A DNA stretch of 64,000 nucleotides, taken from positions 62,001-126,000 of the forward strand of contig CAVQER010000010.1 of assembly GCA_963711595.1 (NCBI GenBank), read 5' to 3'. The number at the start of each line of letters is the position of its first letter. Position 1 is the stretch's first letter. Under the pieces are notes generated by a model, which saw only the letters and a list, made by a program, of their open reading frames with translations, did no database searches and was not told where the DNA came from. This DNA comes from JAUSIF01 sp963711595. Its GTDB lineage: Bacteria; Pseudomonadota; Alphaproteobacteria; Rhizobiales; Xanthobacteraceae. Positions 25,232 to 33,503 of the stretch are shown here, in pieces. The position numbers and the translations under genes are program-made.

Positions 25232-26734
25232 ATGGAAGATATCGGCCATCTGTTTCAGGGCTTCGCCACCGTCCTGCAGCCGTTCAACATCATGCTGATG
25301 TGTATCGGCATTATCCTCGGAGTCATCATCGGGGTATTGCCCGGCCTTGGCGGCGCCAACGGTGTTGCAATTCTGCTCCCGCTCACTTTCTCCATGTCGC
25401 CGACATCCGCGATCATCATGCTGTCTTGCATCTACTGGGGTGCACTGTTCGGCGGTGCGATCACATCGATTCTGTTCAATATTCCTGGCGAACCATGGTC
25501 TGTCGCGACGACCTTCGACGGCCATCCCATGGCGCAGCAAGGCCGCGCCGGCGAAGCCCTCACGGCGGCGTTCACGTCCTCCTTTGTCGGCGCGTTGTTC
25601 GCAGTGATCGTGATCACGCTCGTGGCGCCGCTCGTCGCGTCGTTCGCCCTGCGCTTCGGTCCGGCCGAGAAGTTCGGCGTCTATTTTCTCGCGTTCTGCA
25701 GTTTCGTCGGCTTGAGCAAAGAGCCACCGATGAAAACGGTGGCGGCGATGATGATGGGCTTCGCGCTCGGTGCCGTTGGTCTCGACCAGATGACGGGTCA
25801 GCTCCGGCTTACGTTTGGGTTCACTCCGCTGCTCAGCGGCTTCGACTTCCTGATCGCCGTCATCGGCCTGTTCGGAATCGGTGAGATTCTGCTGACCATG
25901 GAAGAGGGTCTCACCTTCAAGGGTCGCACCGCGAAGATGAATCTGCGGGTCGTCTTCCAGACCTGGGCTGAATTGCCGAAATACTGGATGACCTCGCTTC
26001 GCTCTTCCGTGATCGGCTGCTGGATGGGCATCACGCCCGCCGGCGCGACGCCTGCATCGTTCATGAGTTACGGAATCGCCAAGCGCATGTCGAGGCGCGG
26101 CAACAACTTCGGCAACGGCGAAATCGAAGGGGTCGTCGCCCCCGAAACTGCCGCGCACGCCGCCGGCACCGCGGCACTCCTGCCGATGCTTGCGCTCGGC
26201 GTCCCCGGGTCGCCGACGGCAGCGGTGTTGCTTGGCGGATTGTTGATCTGGGGCCTTCAGCCGGGGCCGATGCTGTTCGTCGAAAACGCGGACTTTGTAT
26301 GGGGCCTGATCGCCAGCATGTACCTCGGCAACGTGTTCGGCCTGATCATCGTGCTGACCTGCGTGCCGCTGTTCTCCGCAATTTTGCGCATTCCGTTCTC
26401 CATCATCGCGCCGATCATTCTCGTGTTCTGCGCGATTGGTGCGTACTCCGTGCACAACAGCACGTTCGACGTGATGCTGATGATGGTGTTCGGCGTGCTC
26501 GGTTACTTCCTCAAGAAGTGCAACTATCCGCTCGCGCCGCTCGTCCTCGCGATCGTGCTCGGGGACAAAGCCGAGGAAGCGTTCCGGCAGTCGCTACTCG
26601 CTTCGCAGGGCAGCCTCTCGATCTTCTGGTCCAACGGGCTTGTCAGCACGATCATGGCGCTCGGCCTGATCGCGCTGTTCTGGTCGGTTATCGGCGAGGC
26701 CTGGAGCCGGGTCAGAGCTGCAATGGCGACCTGA
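25232..26734 (+). CDS. tctA: Tripartite tricarboxylate transporter large subunit TctA
   Basis: The 500-aa product has about ten to twelve membrane helices. Two glycine-rich TctA motifs are clear: 'GVIIGVLPGLGGANGVAIL' near residue 30 and 'AAGTAALLPMLALGVPGSPT' near residue 310. 'GALFGGAITSILFNIPGEPW' is also typical. TctA forms the sodium- or proton-driven channel. It is followed by the gntR gene and the oxalate genes in the same direction. Confidence 0.93.
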   Translation: MEDIGHLFQGFATVLQPFNIMLMCIGIILGVIIGVLPGLGGANGVAILLPLTFSMSPTSAIIMLSCIYWGALFGGAITSILFNIPGEPWSVATTFDGHPMAQQGRAGEALTAAFTSSFVGALFAVIVITLVAPLVASFALRFGPAEKFGVYFLAFCSFVGLSKEPPMKTVAAMMMGFALGAVGLDQMTGQLRLTFGFTPLLSGFDFLIAVIGLFGIGEILLTMEEGLTFKGRTAKMNLRVVFQTWAELPKYWMTSLRSSVIGCWMGITPAGATPASFMSYGIAKRMSRRGNNFGNGEIEGVVAPETAAHAAGTAALLPMLALGVPGSPTAAVLLGGLLIWGLQPGPMLFVENADFVWGLIASMYLGNVFGLIIVLTCVPLFSAILRIPFSIIAPIILVFCAIGAYSVHNSTFDVMLMMVFGVLGYFLKKCNYPLAPLVLAIVLGDKAEEAFRQSLLASQGSLSIFWSNGLVSTIMALGLIALFWSVIGEAWSRVRAAMAT

Positions 26735-26766
26735 CATCTACTTCCGTTGAATAGGGGCGCCTCGTG

Positions 26767-26774
26767 TTGTACAA
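26767..26774. promoter_or_regulatory. Palindrome in front of the GntR gene, possible autoregulatory site
   Basis: TTGTACAA at 26767-26774 is a perfect 8-bp palindrome in the 94-bp gap between tctA and the gntR-family gene. GntR regulators often bind GT/AC-centred palindromes near their own gene. It is short and could occur by chance. Confidence 0.25.
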
Positions 26775-26828
26775 GGAATTATGTATGCCAGACGGCAGCG
26801 GCGGCCGTTTGCCGCCGAGAAAGACGCC

Positions 26829-27554
26829 ATGAGCACCACCCCACCGCTTCGCAGTCGTGAGCCGGCCGCGCCCATGCGAGTGGCTTTGGCCCCACTCGAC
26901 GATACGTCCACTTTTAAGGACCGCGCTTACGCGTCACTTCGCGACGTGATCGTGTCGATCAACGTCTACGACCAGCCCGGCGAGGTTCGCCTCGACGAGC
27001 GCCGCCTCGCTCAGGATCTCGGCATCTCGCGCACGCCCGTGCGCGAGGCCATGGCTCAGCTCGAGCGCGAAGGTTTCGTCCGCTCGGTCCCCCGCCGCGG
27101 CATCTACGTCGTTCGCAAGACAAAGACGGAAGTGATCGAGATGATCACAGCCTGGGCCGCACTCGAGAGCATGGCGGCGCGTCTCATCACGTCGAACAGC
27201 ACGGACGAGGAAATCGGGCAGCTGCGGAAGATGTTCGCGCGTTTCGAGAATGGGACACTGCACGCGAAGCTCGACGAGTACTCCGAAGTCAACATCGAGT
27301 TTCACCAGACCATCATCCGCATGGGCCAGAACAGCGTGATCATCGACCTCGCGGAAAACCTGTTCACGCATATGCGCATGATCCGCCGCAAGACGATCGG
27401 CGAGCAGGATCGTGCGGACCGCTCGATCCACGATCACTTGACCATTATCGAGGCGATCGAGGCGCGCGACGCCGAGCGCGCCGGGGATCTCGTACGCGAT
27501 CACGCGCTTGGTCTTGCGGAGCACGTGCGCCGGTACGCGGACTATCTGGATTGA
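26829..27554 (+). CDS. GntR family regulator (FCD/FadR subfamily)
   Basis: I use ATG 26829 (241 aa); an ATG at 26781 would add 16 residues. The N-terminal winged helix has 'AYASLRDVIVSINVYDQPGE' then 'RLAQDLGISRTPVREAMAQL', which is the GntR recognition helix. The C-terminal FCD domain has the metal-site histidines in 'NIEFHQTIIRMG', 'IHDHLTIIEAIEARD' and 'VRDHALGLAEHVRRY'. It lies between the transporter and oxc, 33 bp before oxc, so it probably senses oxalate or a related acid or CoA ester and controls this unit. The ligand is inferred. Confidence 0.88.
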   Translation: MSTTPPLRSREPAAPMRVALAPLDDTSTFKDRAYASLRDVIVSINVYDQPGEVRLDERRLAQDLGISRTPVREAMAQLEREGFVRSVPRRGIYVVRKTKTEVIEMITAWAALESMAARLITSNSTDEEIGQLRKMFARFENGTLHAKLDEYSEVNIEFHQTIIRMGQNSVIIDLAENLFTHMRMIRRKTIGEQDRADRSIHDHLTIIEAIEARDAERAGDLVRDHALGLAEHVRRYADYLD

Positions 27555-27587
27555 AGCGTAAAAAACAACTCGAGGGAGGTTTTGTCC

Positions 27588-29477
27588 ATGGCTGATGCTG
27601 CAATGAAAATTCCTCAAGCGGCGGAAGCACAGCAAGAGCTGACGGATGGCTTCCACCTGATTATTGATGCGCTCAAGCTCAACGGCGTTAAAACCATTTA
27701 CGGCGTCCCCGGCATCCCGATCACCGACTTCGGCCGCATGGCGCAGGCTGAAGGCATTAGGGTCATCTCGTTTCGTCATGAGCAGAATGCAGGCTATGCC
27801 GCCTCGATCGCCGGCTTTCTCACCCAGCAGCCGGGCGTCTGCCTCACGGTGTCGGCGCCGGGCTTCCTCAACGGTCTGACGGCGCTCGCCCACGCCACCA
27901 CCAACTGCTTCCCGATGATCCTTATCTCGGGCTCCTCGGAGCGCGAAGTCGTCGACCTTCAGCAGGGCGACTACGAAGAAATGGATCAGCTCGCCGTCGC
28001 CAAGACAATGTGCAAGGCCGCCTACCGCCTCCTCCACGCACAGGACATAGGCATCGGCGTCGCCCGCGCGATCCGTGCCGCGGTCTCGGGGCGTCCGGGC
28101 GGCGTCTATCTCGATCTACCGGCGAAGCTGTTCGGCCAAGCGGTGCCCGCCGACGCTGGCAAGAAATCGCTCGTGAAGGTGATCGACCCGGCGCCTGCTC
28201 AGATTCCGGCCGCGGACGCCGTGAAGCGCGCGCTTGAGGTTCTGAAGTCGGCGAAGCGGCCGCTCATAATTCTCGGCAAGGGTGCCGCTTACGCGCAGGC
28301 CGATGACGCGATCAAGGCACTGGTTGAAAAGACAGGCGCTCCGTTCCTGCCGATGAGCATGGCTAAGGGACTTCTGCCCGACACGCACGCACAGTGCGCT
28401 GGTGCCGCCCGTTCGACCGTGCTCAAGGATTCCGACGTCGTCGTGATGGTCGGCGCGCGTCTGAACTGGCTGCTCTCGCACGGCAAGGGGAAGAACTGGG
28501 GCGACGCGCCCAAGAAGTTTATCCAAATCGATATCGAGCCGAAGGAGATGGACTCGAACGTCGAGATCGCCGCGCCGGTCGTCGGTGACATCGGCTCCTG
28601 CGTCAAGGCCCTTCTGAATGCGATGGGTGAGAAATGGGCTCTGGCGCCGGCTGAATGGGTCGATGCGGTCAAGACGAGGAAAGACGAGAACATCGCCAAG
28701 ATGGCGCCCAAACTGATGAACAACAACTCGCCGATGGACTATCACGGCGCGCTTGGCGTTCTCCGCCAGGTCATCAAGGAGCGCCCCGACGCGATCCTGG
28801 TCAACGAAGGCGCCAACACGCTCGATCTCGCGCGCGGCATCATCGATATGTACCAGCCGCGCAAGCGCCTCGATGTCGGCACCTGGGGCATCATGGGCAT
28901 CGGCATGGGTTACTCTATCGCCGCTGCCATCGAGACCGGAAAGCCCGTGCTCGCGGTCGAAGGCGACTCGGCCTTCGGCTTCTCCGGCATGGAGATCGAG
29001 ACGATCTGCCGCTACAAGCTGCCGGTCTGCATTGTCGTCTTTAACAACGACGGCATCTATCGCGGCACCGACGTCAATGCCGCCGGATCGGACCCGGCGA
29101 CCACCGTCTTCGTCAAGGGTGCGCGCTACGACAAGATGATCGAGGCCTTCGGCGGCGTTGGAGTCAATGCCACGAGCCCCGACGAACTGCGTCGCGCCGT
29201 CAACGAAGCGATGGATAGCGGCAAGCCGACCCTCATCAACGCGGTGATTGACCCGGCGGCCGGCAGCGAAAGCGGCCGCATCGGCAACCTCAACCCGCAA
29301 AGCGTCGTGAAGAAGAGAATAATCCAACCGATCCGCATTTGGAGAGAGACATGGCCCGCAAGAAAGCCAAATCGAAGCCGGCAAAGAAGACCGCTTCGAA
29401 AAAGGCGAACGGCAACGGATTGCCGAGACCCTCGACAAAACCTTTCGGCCAGGCCGGCAAGGCACTCGAGGGCGTGA
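27588..29477 (+). CDS. oxc: Oxalyl-CoA decarboxylase, with an apparent C-terminal read-through
   Basis: The start is ATG 27588 after GAGGGAGGTTTTGTCC. This is a ThDP enzyme: the catalytic-type Glu65 is in 'SFRHEQNAGYAA' and the ThDP-Mg motif starts at Gly459-Asp460-Ser461 and ends 'FNNDGIYRG'. It removes CO2 from oxalyl-CoA to give formyl-CoA. Homology ends at 'GRIGNLNPQSVVKK'. As written, the frame then runs about 52 unrelated residues into frc. One extra base in AAGAAGAGAATAA (29310-29322) would explain this: without it the gene stops at 29322 with 577 aa. The function is secure; the end is not. Confidence 0.93.
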   Translation: MADAAMKIPQAAEAQQELTDGFHLIIDALKLNGVKTIYGVPGIPITDFGRMAQAEGIRVISFRHEQNAGYAASIAGFLTQQPGVCLTVSAPGFLNGLTALAHATTNCFPMILISGSSEREVVDLQQGDYEEMDQLAVAKTMCKAAYRLLHAQDIGIGVARAIRAAVSGRPGGVYLDLPAKLFGQAVPADAGKKSLVKVIDPAPAQIPAADAVKRALEVLKSAKRPLIILGKGAAYAQADDAIKALVEKTGAPFLPMSMAKGLLPDTHAQCAGAARSTVLKDSDVVVMVGARLNWLLSHGKGKNWGDAPKKFIQIDIEPKEMDSNVEIAAPVVGDIGSCVKALLNAMGEKWALAPAEWVDAVKTRKDENIAKMAPKLMNNNSPMDYHGALGVLRQVIKERPDAILVNEGANTLDLARGIIDMYQPRKRLDVGTWGIMGIGMGYSIAAAIETGKPVLAVEGDSAFGFSGMEIETICRYKLPVCIVVFNNDGIYRGTDVNAAGSDPATTVFVKGARYDKMIEAFGGVGVNATSPDELRRAVNEAMDSGKPTLINAVIDPAAGSESGRIGNLNPQSVVKKRIIQPIRIWRETWPARKPNRSRQRRPLRKRRTATDCRDPRQNLSARPARHSRA

Positions 29478-30733
29478 AGATTCTCGACTTCACGCACGTG
29501 CAGTCAGGCCCGACATGCACCCAGCTCCTCGGCTACATGGGCGCCGACGTGATCAAGATTGAGCGGCCGGGCGAAGGAGACATCACGCGCGGGCAATTGC
29601 GCGACGTGAAGGGTGCCGACAGCCTGTATTTCACGATGCTGAACGGCAACAAGCGTTCGATCACGATCGATTCCAAGAATCCCAAAGGCAAGGAGATTAT
29701 CGAGCGGCTGATCAAGCATTGTGACGTACTCGTCGAGAATTTCGCGCCGGGCGCGCTCGATCGCATGGGTTTCACCTGGGAGCACATCCACAAGCTCAAT
29801 CCGCGCATGATCGTCGCATCGGTGAAGGGATTTGGCCCGGGACCCTATGAGGAATGCAAGGTCTATGAAAACGTCGCGCAATGCGCGGGTGGCTCTGCTT
29901 CGACCACCGGCTTTCGTGAGGGCCCGCCGCTCGTGACCGGCGCGCAGATTGGTGACAGCGGGACGGGCCTGCATCTTGCTTTCGGCATTGTCAGCGCGCT
30001 GTACCAGCGTATTCGCACCGGCCGCGGCCAGAAGGTGCTCTGCGCGATGCAGGACGGCGTTCTCAATCTCGCGCGTGTGAAGCTGCGCGATCAGCAGCGG
30101 CTCGCTCACGGGCCGCTCACTGAGTACCGTCAGTATGGTGAAGGCATCGCATTCGGTAAGGCGGTGCCGCGCTCCGGCAACGATTCCGGTGGTGGCCAGC
30201 CCGGCTGGATTCTCAAGTGCAGGGGCTGGGAGACGGATCCCGACTCCTACATCTATTTCATCACCCAGGCTCCGGTCTGGGAGGCGATCTGCGACCTGAT
30301 CGGCAAGCCGGAATGGAAGACCGACCCCGACTATGCGAAGCCGCCAGCGCGGCTGCCGCGGCTGGGACAGATCTTCGCGACGATCGAGCAATGGACCATG
30401 ACCAAGACCAAGTTCGAGATCATGGAAATCTGCAACGAGCACGACATTCCGGTCGGCCCGATCCTATCGATGAAGGAAATCGCTGACGAGCCTTCGCTGC
30501 GCAAGACCGGCACGGTCGTGGAAGTCGATCACCCGGTGCGCGGCAAATATCTCACCGTCGGCAATCCGGTGAAGATGTCGGACAGCATCACCGAGGTGAA
30601 ACGTTCGCCTCTCTTGGGCGAGCACACCGAGGAAATTCTCACGAAGGTCCTCGGTTATTCGGCCAAGGAAGTCGCGACAATTCAGGCGTCTGGCGCGACC
30701 ACTCCGGTAGAGAAGAAGAAGGCCGCAGCCTGA
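29351..30733 (+). CDS. frc: Formyl-CoA:oxalate CoA-transferase
   Basis: The start is ATG 29351 after TTTGGAGAGAGAC. The 460-aa product is a class III CoA transferase: 'GVKILDFTHVQSGPTCTQLL' at residue 41, 'ADVIKIERPGEGD', and the active-site aspartate at Asp202 in 'AQIGDSGTG'. Frc moves CoA from formyl-CoA to oxalate, freeing formate and making oxalyl-CoA for Oxc. The first 33 residues are an extra Lys/Ala-rich tail (MARKKAKSKPAKKTASKK), absent from the O. formigenes enzyme. It follows oxc directly, which supports Frc over a generic CaiB-type enzyme. Confidence 0.93.
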   Translation: MARKKAKSKPAKKTASKKANGNGLPRPSTKPFGQAGKALEGVKILDFTHVQSGPTCTQLLGYMGADVIKIERPGEGDITRGQLRDVKGADSLYFTMLNGNKRSITIDSKNPKGKEIIERLIKHCDVLVENFAPGALDRMGFTWEHIHKLNPRMIVASVKGFGPGPYEECKVYENVAQCAGGSASTTGFREGPPLVTGAQIGDSGTGLHLAFGIVSALYQRIRTGRGQKVLCAMQDGVLNLARVKLRDQQRLAHGPLTEYRQYGEGIAFGKAVPRSGNDSGGGQPGWILKCRGWETDPDSYIYFITQAPVWEAICDLIGKPEWKTDPDYAKPPARLPRLGQIFATIEQWTMTKTKFEIMEICNEHDIPVGPILSMKEIADEPSLRKTGTVVEVDHPVRGKYLTVGNPVKMSDSITEVKRSPLLGEHTEEILTKVLGYSAKEVATIQASGATTPVEKKKAAA

Positions 30734-30801
30734 GGAGCGTCATCGGTCGAGGCGCGCGCCGCTGTGCGATGCCTCGGGTGACGGAGTGAGGGGAGGGGTT
30801 C

Positions 30802-31731
30802 ATGCGTATCGTCGTCCACGGCCAGCAGGCCTTCGGAAAGGCTGTGCTGGAAGCGCTCATGAAGCGCGGCGAGAACGTGGTCGCCGTCTATGTCGCGCCC
30901 GAGCGTGCCGGACAGAAAGCCGATCCGCTGAAGGAAGCAGCGCTCGCGGCCAATCTTCCCGTGTACCAGCCCGCTTCCTACAAGAAGCCCGAGGTGTGGG
31001 AAGAATTCAAAGCGTTGAAGCCGGACCTGCAGGTCATGGCTTTCGTGACGCTGTTCGTGCCGGAGGATTTCCTCAAGATTCCAACGCACGGTTCAATTCA
31101 ATATCACCCCTCGTTGCTGCCGAAATTTCGCGGCCCAAGCTCGATCAACTGGCCCATCATCAAGGGTGAGAAGGAAACGGGGCTTTCGATTTTCTGGCCC
31201 GACAACGGGCTCGATACCGGCGACATCCTGATCCAGAAGAAGACGCCGATCAGTAACGACGACACGCTCGGCACCGTGTACTTCGACCGGCTCTTTCCGA
31301 TGGGCGTCGAAGCGATTTGCGAGGGCGTCGATCTCGTGAAGGCCGGCAAGGCGCCGCGCGTCAAGCAGGACGTTTCCAAGGCGACTTACGAAGGCTGGTG
31401 CGCCGCCGAGAACGCGAAAATAGATTGGGCGAAGCCGTGGGAGCAGATCCACAATCTGGTGCGCGGCTGCAATCCCGCGCCCGGCGCCTGGACGACGCTC
31501 GACGGAAAGAAACTACAGATCTTCGACACAAAACCGCTTCCTGCCCACGATCCCAAGGGGATCGGTGGGAAGATGGGTGAAGTTGTCGCGATCGATGCCG
31601 ACAGTTTTACGGTAGCGTGCGCCGACGGACGAATTAGAGTCGGCCGCGTCAAGCCAGCCGAGGGAGCGAAGGTTGGTGCCGGCGAATTCGCCGCCAGCAC
31701 GAAGCTCGTTCTTGGTACCCGCCTTACCTGA
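30802..31731 (+). CDS. 10-formyltetrahydrofolate hydrolase/formyltransferase-like protein
   Basis: The 309-aa product belongs to the Fmt/formyl-THF family. 'GSIQYHPSLLPKFRGPSSIN' gives the catalytic His102 and 'GLDTGDIL' the Asp141. The Asn of Fmt, two positions before the histidine, is Gln100. The stretch from 'INWPIIKGEKETGLSIFW' to 'IHNLVRGCNPAPGAWT' looks more like the N-terminal hydrolase domain of ALDH1L1 (formyl-THF dehydrogenase) than like methionyl-tRNA formyltransferase. Set between frc and fhs, it could release formate from 10-formyl-THF, or move a formyl group between carriers. Housekeeping Fmt is unlikely here. Confidence 0.75.
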   Translation: MRIVVHGQQAFGKAVLEALMKRGENVVAVYVAPERAGQKADPLKEAALAANLPVYQPASYKKPEVWEEFKALKPDLQVMAFVTLFVPEDFLKIPTHGSIQYHPSLLPKFRGPSSINWPIIKGEKETGLSIFWPDNGLDTGDILIQKKTPISNDDTLGTVYFDRLFPMGVEAICEGVDLVKAGKAPRVKQDVSKATYEGWCAAENAKIDWAKPWEQIHNLVRGCNPAPGAWTTLDGKKLQIFDTKPLPAHDPKGIGGKMGEVVAIDADSFTVACADGRIRVGRVKPAEGAKVGAGEFAASTKLVLGTRLT

Positions 31732-31766
31732 AAATCAAAACTCGCAAATAGAAAGCAGTCGTCGCG

Positions 31767-33464
31767 ATGCCCGCTTCGCAGCATAAGAGTCCGAAATCCG
31801 ACATCGAAATCTCACAGGCCGCGAAGAAACGGCGGATCCTCGACATCGCCAAGGAGAAGCTCGGCATCGCCGCCGAGAACCTCGAGCCATACGGCCACTA
31901 CAAGGCCAAGGTCTCGATGGATTACGTCAAGTCATTGAACGGCAAGCCGAATGGAAAGCTCATTTTGGTCACCGCGATCTCACCGACGCCCGCGGGCGAG
32001 GGTAAAACGACGACGACCGTGGGCCTGACCGACGCGCTCAATCACATCGGCAAAAAGGCGATGCTGTGCCTGCGCGAGCCATCGCTCGGCCCGTCATTCG
32101 GCATGAAGGGTGGCGCCGCCGGCGGCGGCTACGCCCAGGTCGTGCCGATGGAGGACATCAACCTCCACTTCACCGGTGACTTCCACGCCATTACGTCCGC
32201 GCACAACCTCCTGTCCGCGCTGGTCGACAATCACATCTACTGGGGCAACGAACTCGGCATCGACAGCCGCCGCGTCGTCTGGCGCCGCGTAATGGACATG
32301 AATGACCGCGCGCTGCGCGAGATCGTCTGCTCGCTCGGCGGCGTCGCCAACGGCTATCCGCGCGAGGCCGGTTTCGACATCACCGTTGCCTCCGAAGTTA
32401 TGGCGATTTTCTGCCTGGCCAAGGACCTCAAGGATCTGAAAGAGCGCCTTGGCAACATCATCGTCGGTTACACGCGCGACCGGAAGCCGGTGCGGGCGCG
32501 CGACCTCAAGGCGCATGGGGCGATGGCCGCGCTGCTCAAGGAAGCGATCGCGCCGAACCTCGTGCAGACGCTCGAGGGCACGCCCGCCTTCATCCACGGC
32601 GGGCCGTTTGCCAATATCGCACACGGCTGTAATTCGGTGGTGGCGACGACGACCGCACTCAAGCTCGCGGACTATGTGGTGACCGAAGCCGGCTTCGGCG
32701 CCGACCTCGGTGCCGAGAAATTCTTGGACATCAAGTGCCGCAAGGCCGGGCTCACGCCGGACTGCGTCGTGATCGTCGCGACGATCCGCGCGCTGAAGAT
32801 GCACGGTGGGGTGAAGAAGGAAGACCTCAAGTCGGAGAATCTAAAGGCGCTGGAGGCGGGAATGGCCAATCTCCAGCGTCACATCGAGAACGTTCAGAAA
32901 TTCGGCCTTCAACCGGTGGTCTCGATCAATCGTTTCTCCGCGGATACCGACGCCGAGATCGCGCTCGTGAAAGAAGCCTGCAAGAAGCTCGGCGTCGAGG
33001 CGCTGATGGCCGATCACTGGGCAATGGGCGGCGAGGGCGCGGCCGACGTCGCCAAGGCGGTCGTCAAGGTGATCGACAGCGGCAAGAGCAAGCTCAAGCT
33101 GCTCTATCCCGACGATATGCCGTTGCTGGAGAAAATCCGCGCAATCGCCAAGGAAATCTATCGTGCCAAGGATATTTCCGCGGACAAGGCTCTGCGTGAT
33201 CAGCTCACCGCCTGGGAAGGAATGGGCTTCGGCAAGCTGCCCGTCTGTATCGCCAAGACTCAATACAGCTTCACGACCAATCCCGATCTCAAGGGCGCGC
33301 CGAACGACTTCACGATTCCGATTCGCGAGGTGCGCCTCTCCGCCGGCGCGGAGTTCGTCGTGGTCATCTGCGGTGAGATCATGACGATGCCGGGCCTGCC
33401 AAAGGTACCGGCCGCGGACAGCATCGACGTGGACGGCGAGGGCCGGATCGTCGGGTTGTTCTGA
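31767..33464 (+). CDS. fhs: Formate--tetrahydrofolate ligase
   Basis: The 565-aa product is a standard-length FTHFS. The P-loop is 'SPTPAGEGKTTTTVGL' near residue 75, followed by 'EPSLGPSFGMKGGAAGGGYA', 'DFHAITSAHNLLSALVDNH' and the C-terminal 'CGEIMTMPGLPKVPAAD'. It activates formate with ATP onto THF, making 10-formyl-THF. It is the last gene of the plus-strand oxalate unit, 35 bp after the formyltransferase-like gene. It offers an assimilatory exit for formate beside the dissimilatory formate dehydrogenase. Confidence 0.95.
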   Translation: MPASQHKSPKSDIEISQAAKKRRILDIAKEKLGIAAENLEPYGHYKAKVSMDYVKSLNGKPNGKLILVTAISPTPAGEGKTTTTVGLTDALNHIGKKAMLCLREPSLGPSFGMKGGAAGGGYAQVVPMEDINLHFTGDFHAITSAHNLLSALVDNHIYWGNELGIDSRRVVWRRVMDMNDRALREIVCSLGGVANGYPREAGFDITVASEVMAIFCLAKDLKDLKERLGNIIVGYTRDRKPVRARDLKAHGAMAALLKEAIAPNLVQTLEGTPAFIHGGPFANIAHGCNSVVATTTALKLADYVVTEAGFGADLGAEKFLDIKCRKAGLTPDCVVIVATIRALKMHGGVKKEDLKSENLKALEAGMANLQRHIENVQKFGLQPVVSINRFSADTDAEIALVKEACKKLGVEALMADHWAMGGEGAADVAKAVVKVIDSGKSKLKLLYPDDMPLLEKIRAIAKEIYRAKDISADKALRDQLTAWEGMGFGKLPVCIAKTQYSFTTNPDLKGAPNDFTIPIREVRLSAGAEFVVVICGEIMTMPGLPKVPAADSIDVDGEGRIVGLF

Positions 33465-33468
33465 ATTT

Positions 33469-33497
33469 GTCATTCCGGGGCGGCGTCCCGGAATGAC
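33469..33497. terminator. REP-type hairpin between convergent fhs and lysR genes
   Basis: GTCATTCCGGG (33469-33479) pairs exactly with CCCGGAATGAC (33487-33497) over a 7-nt loop. It has the same outer arms as the large repeats at 4538 and 39048, but no internal modules. It lies 4 bp after the fhs stop and 6 bp before the LysR stop, where a bidirectional terminator is expected. Confidence 0.75.
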
Positions 33498-33503
33498 GAA
33501 GAA

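Noticed and set aside
24695..26455. 586-codon minus-strand open frame opposite tctB/tctA
   Set aside because: High-GC antisense shadow with His/Arg/Asp-rich composition; TctA on the plus strand is unmistakable.
28116..29465. 449-codon minus-strand open frame opposite oxc
   Set aside because: Antisense shadow of the ThDP enzyme; no start signal and no domain.
30802..31731. Housekeeping methionyl-tRNA formyltransferase fmt
   Set aside because: Not beside def, active-site Asn replaced, and the sequence resembles the formyl-THF hydrolase domain.
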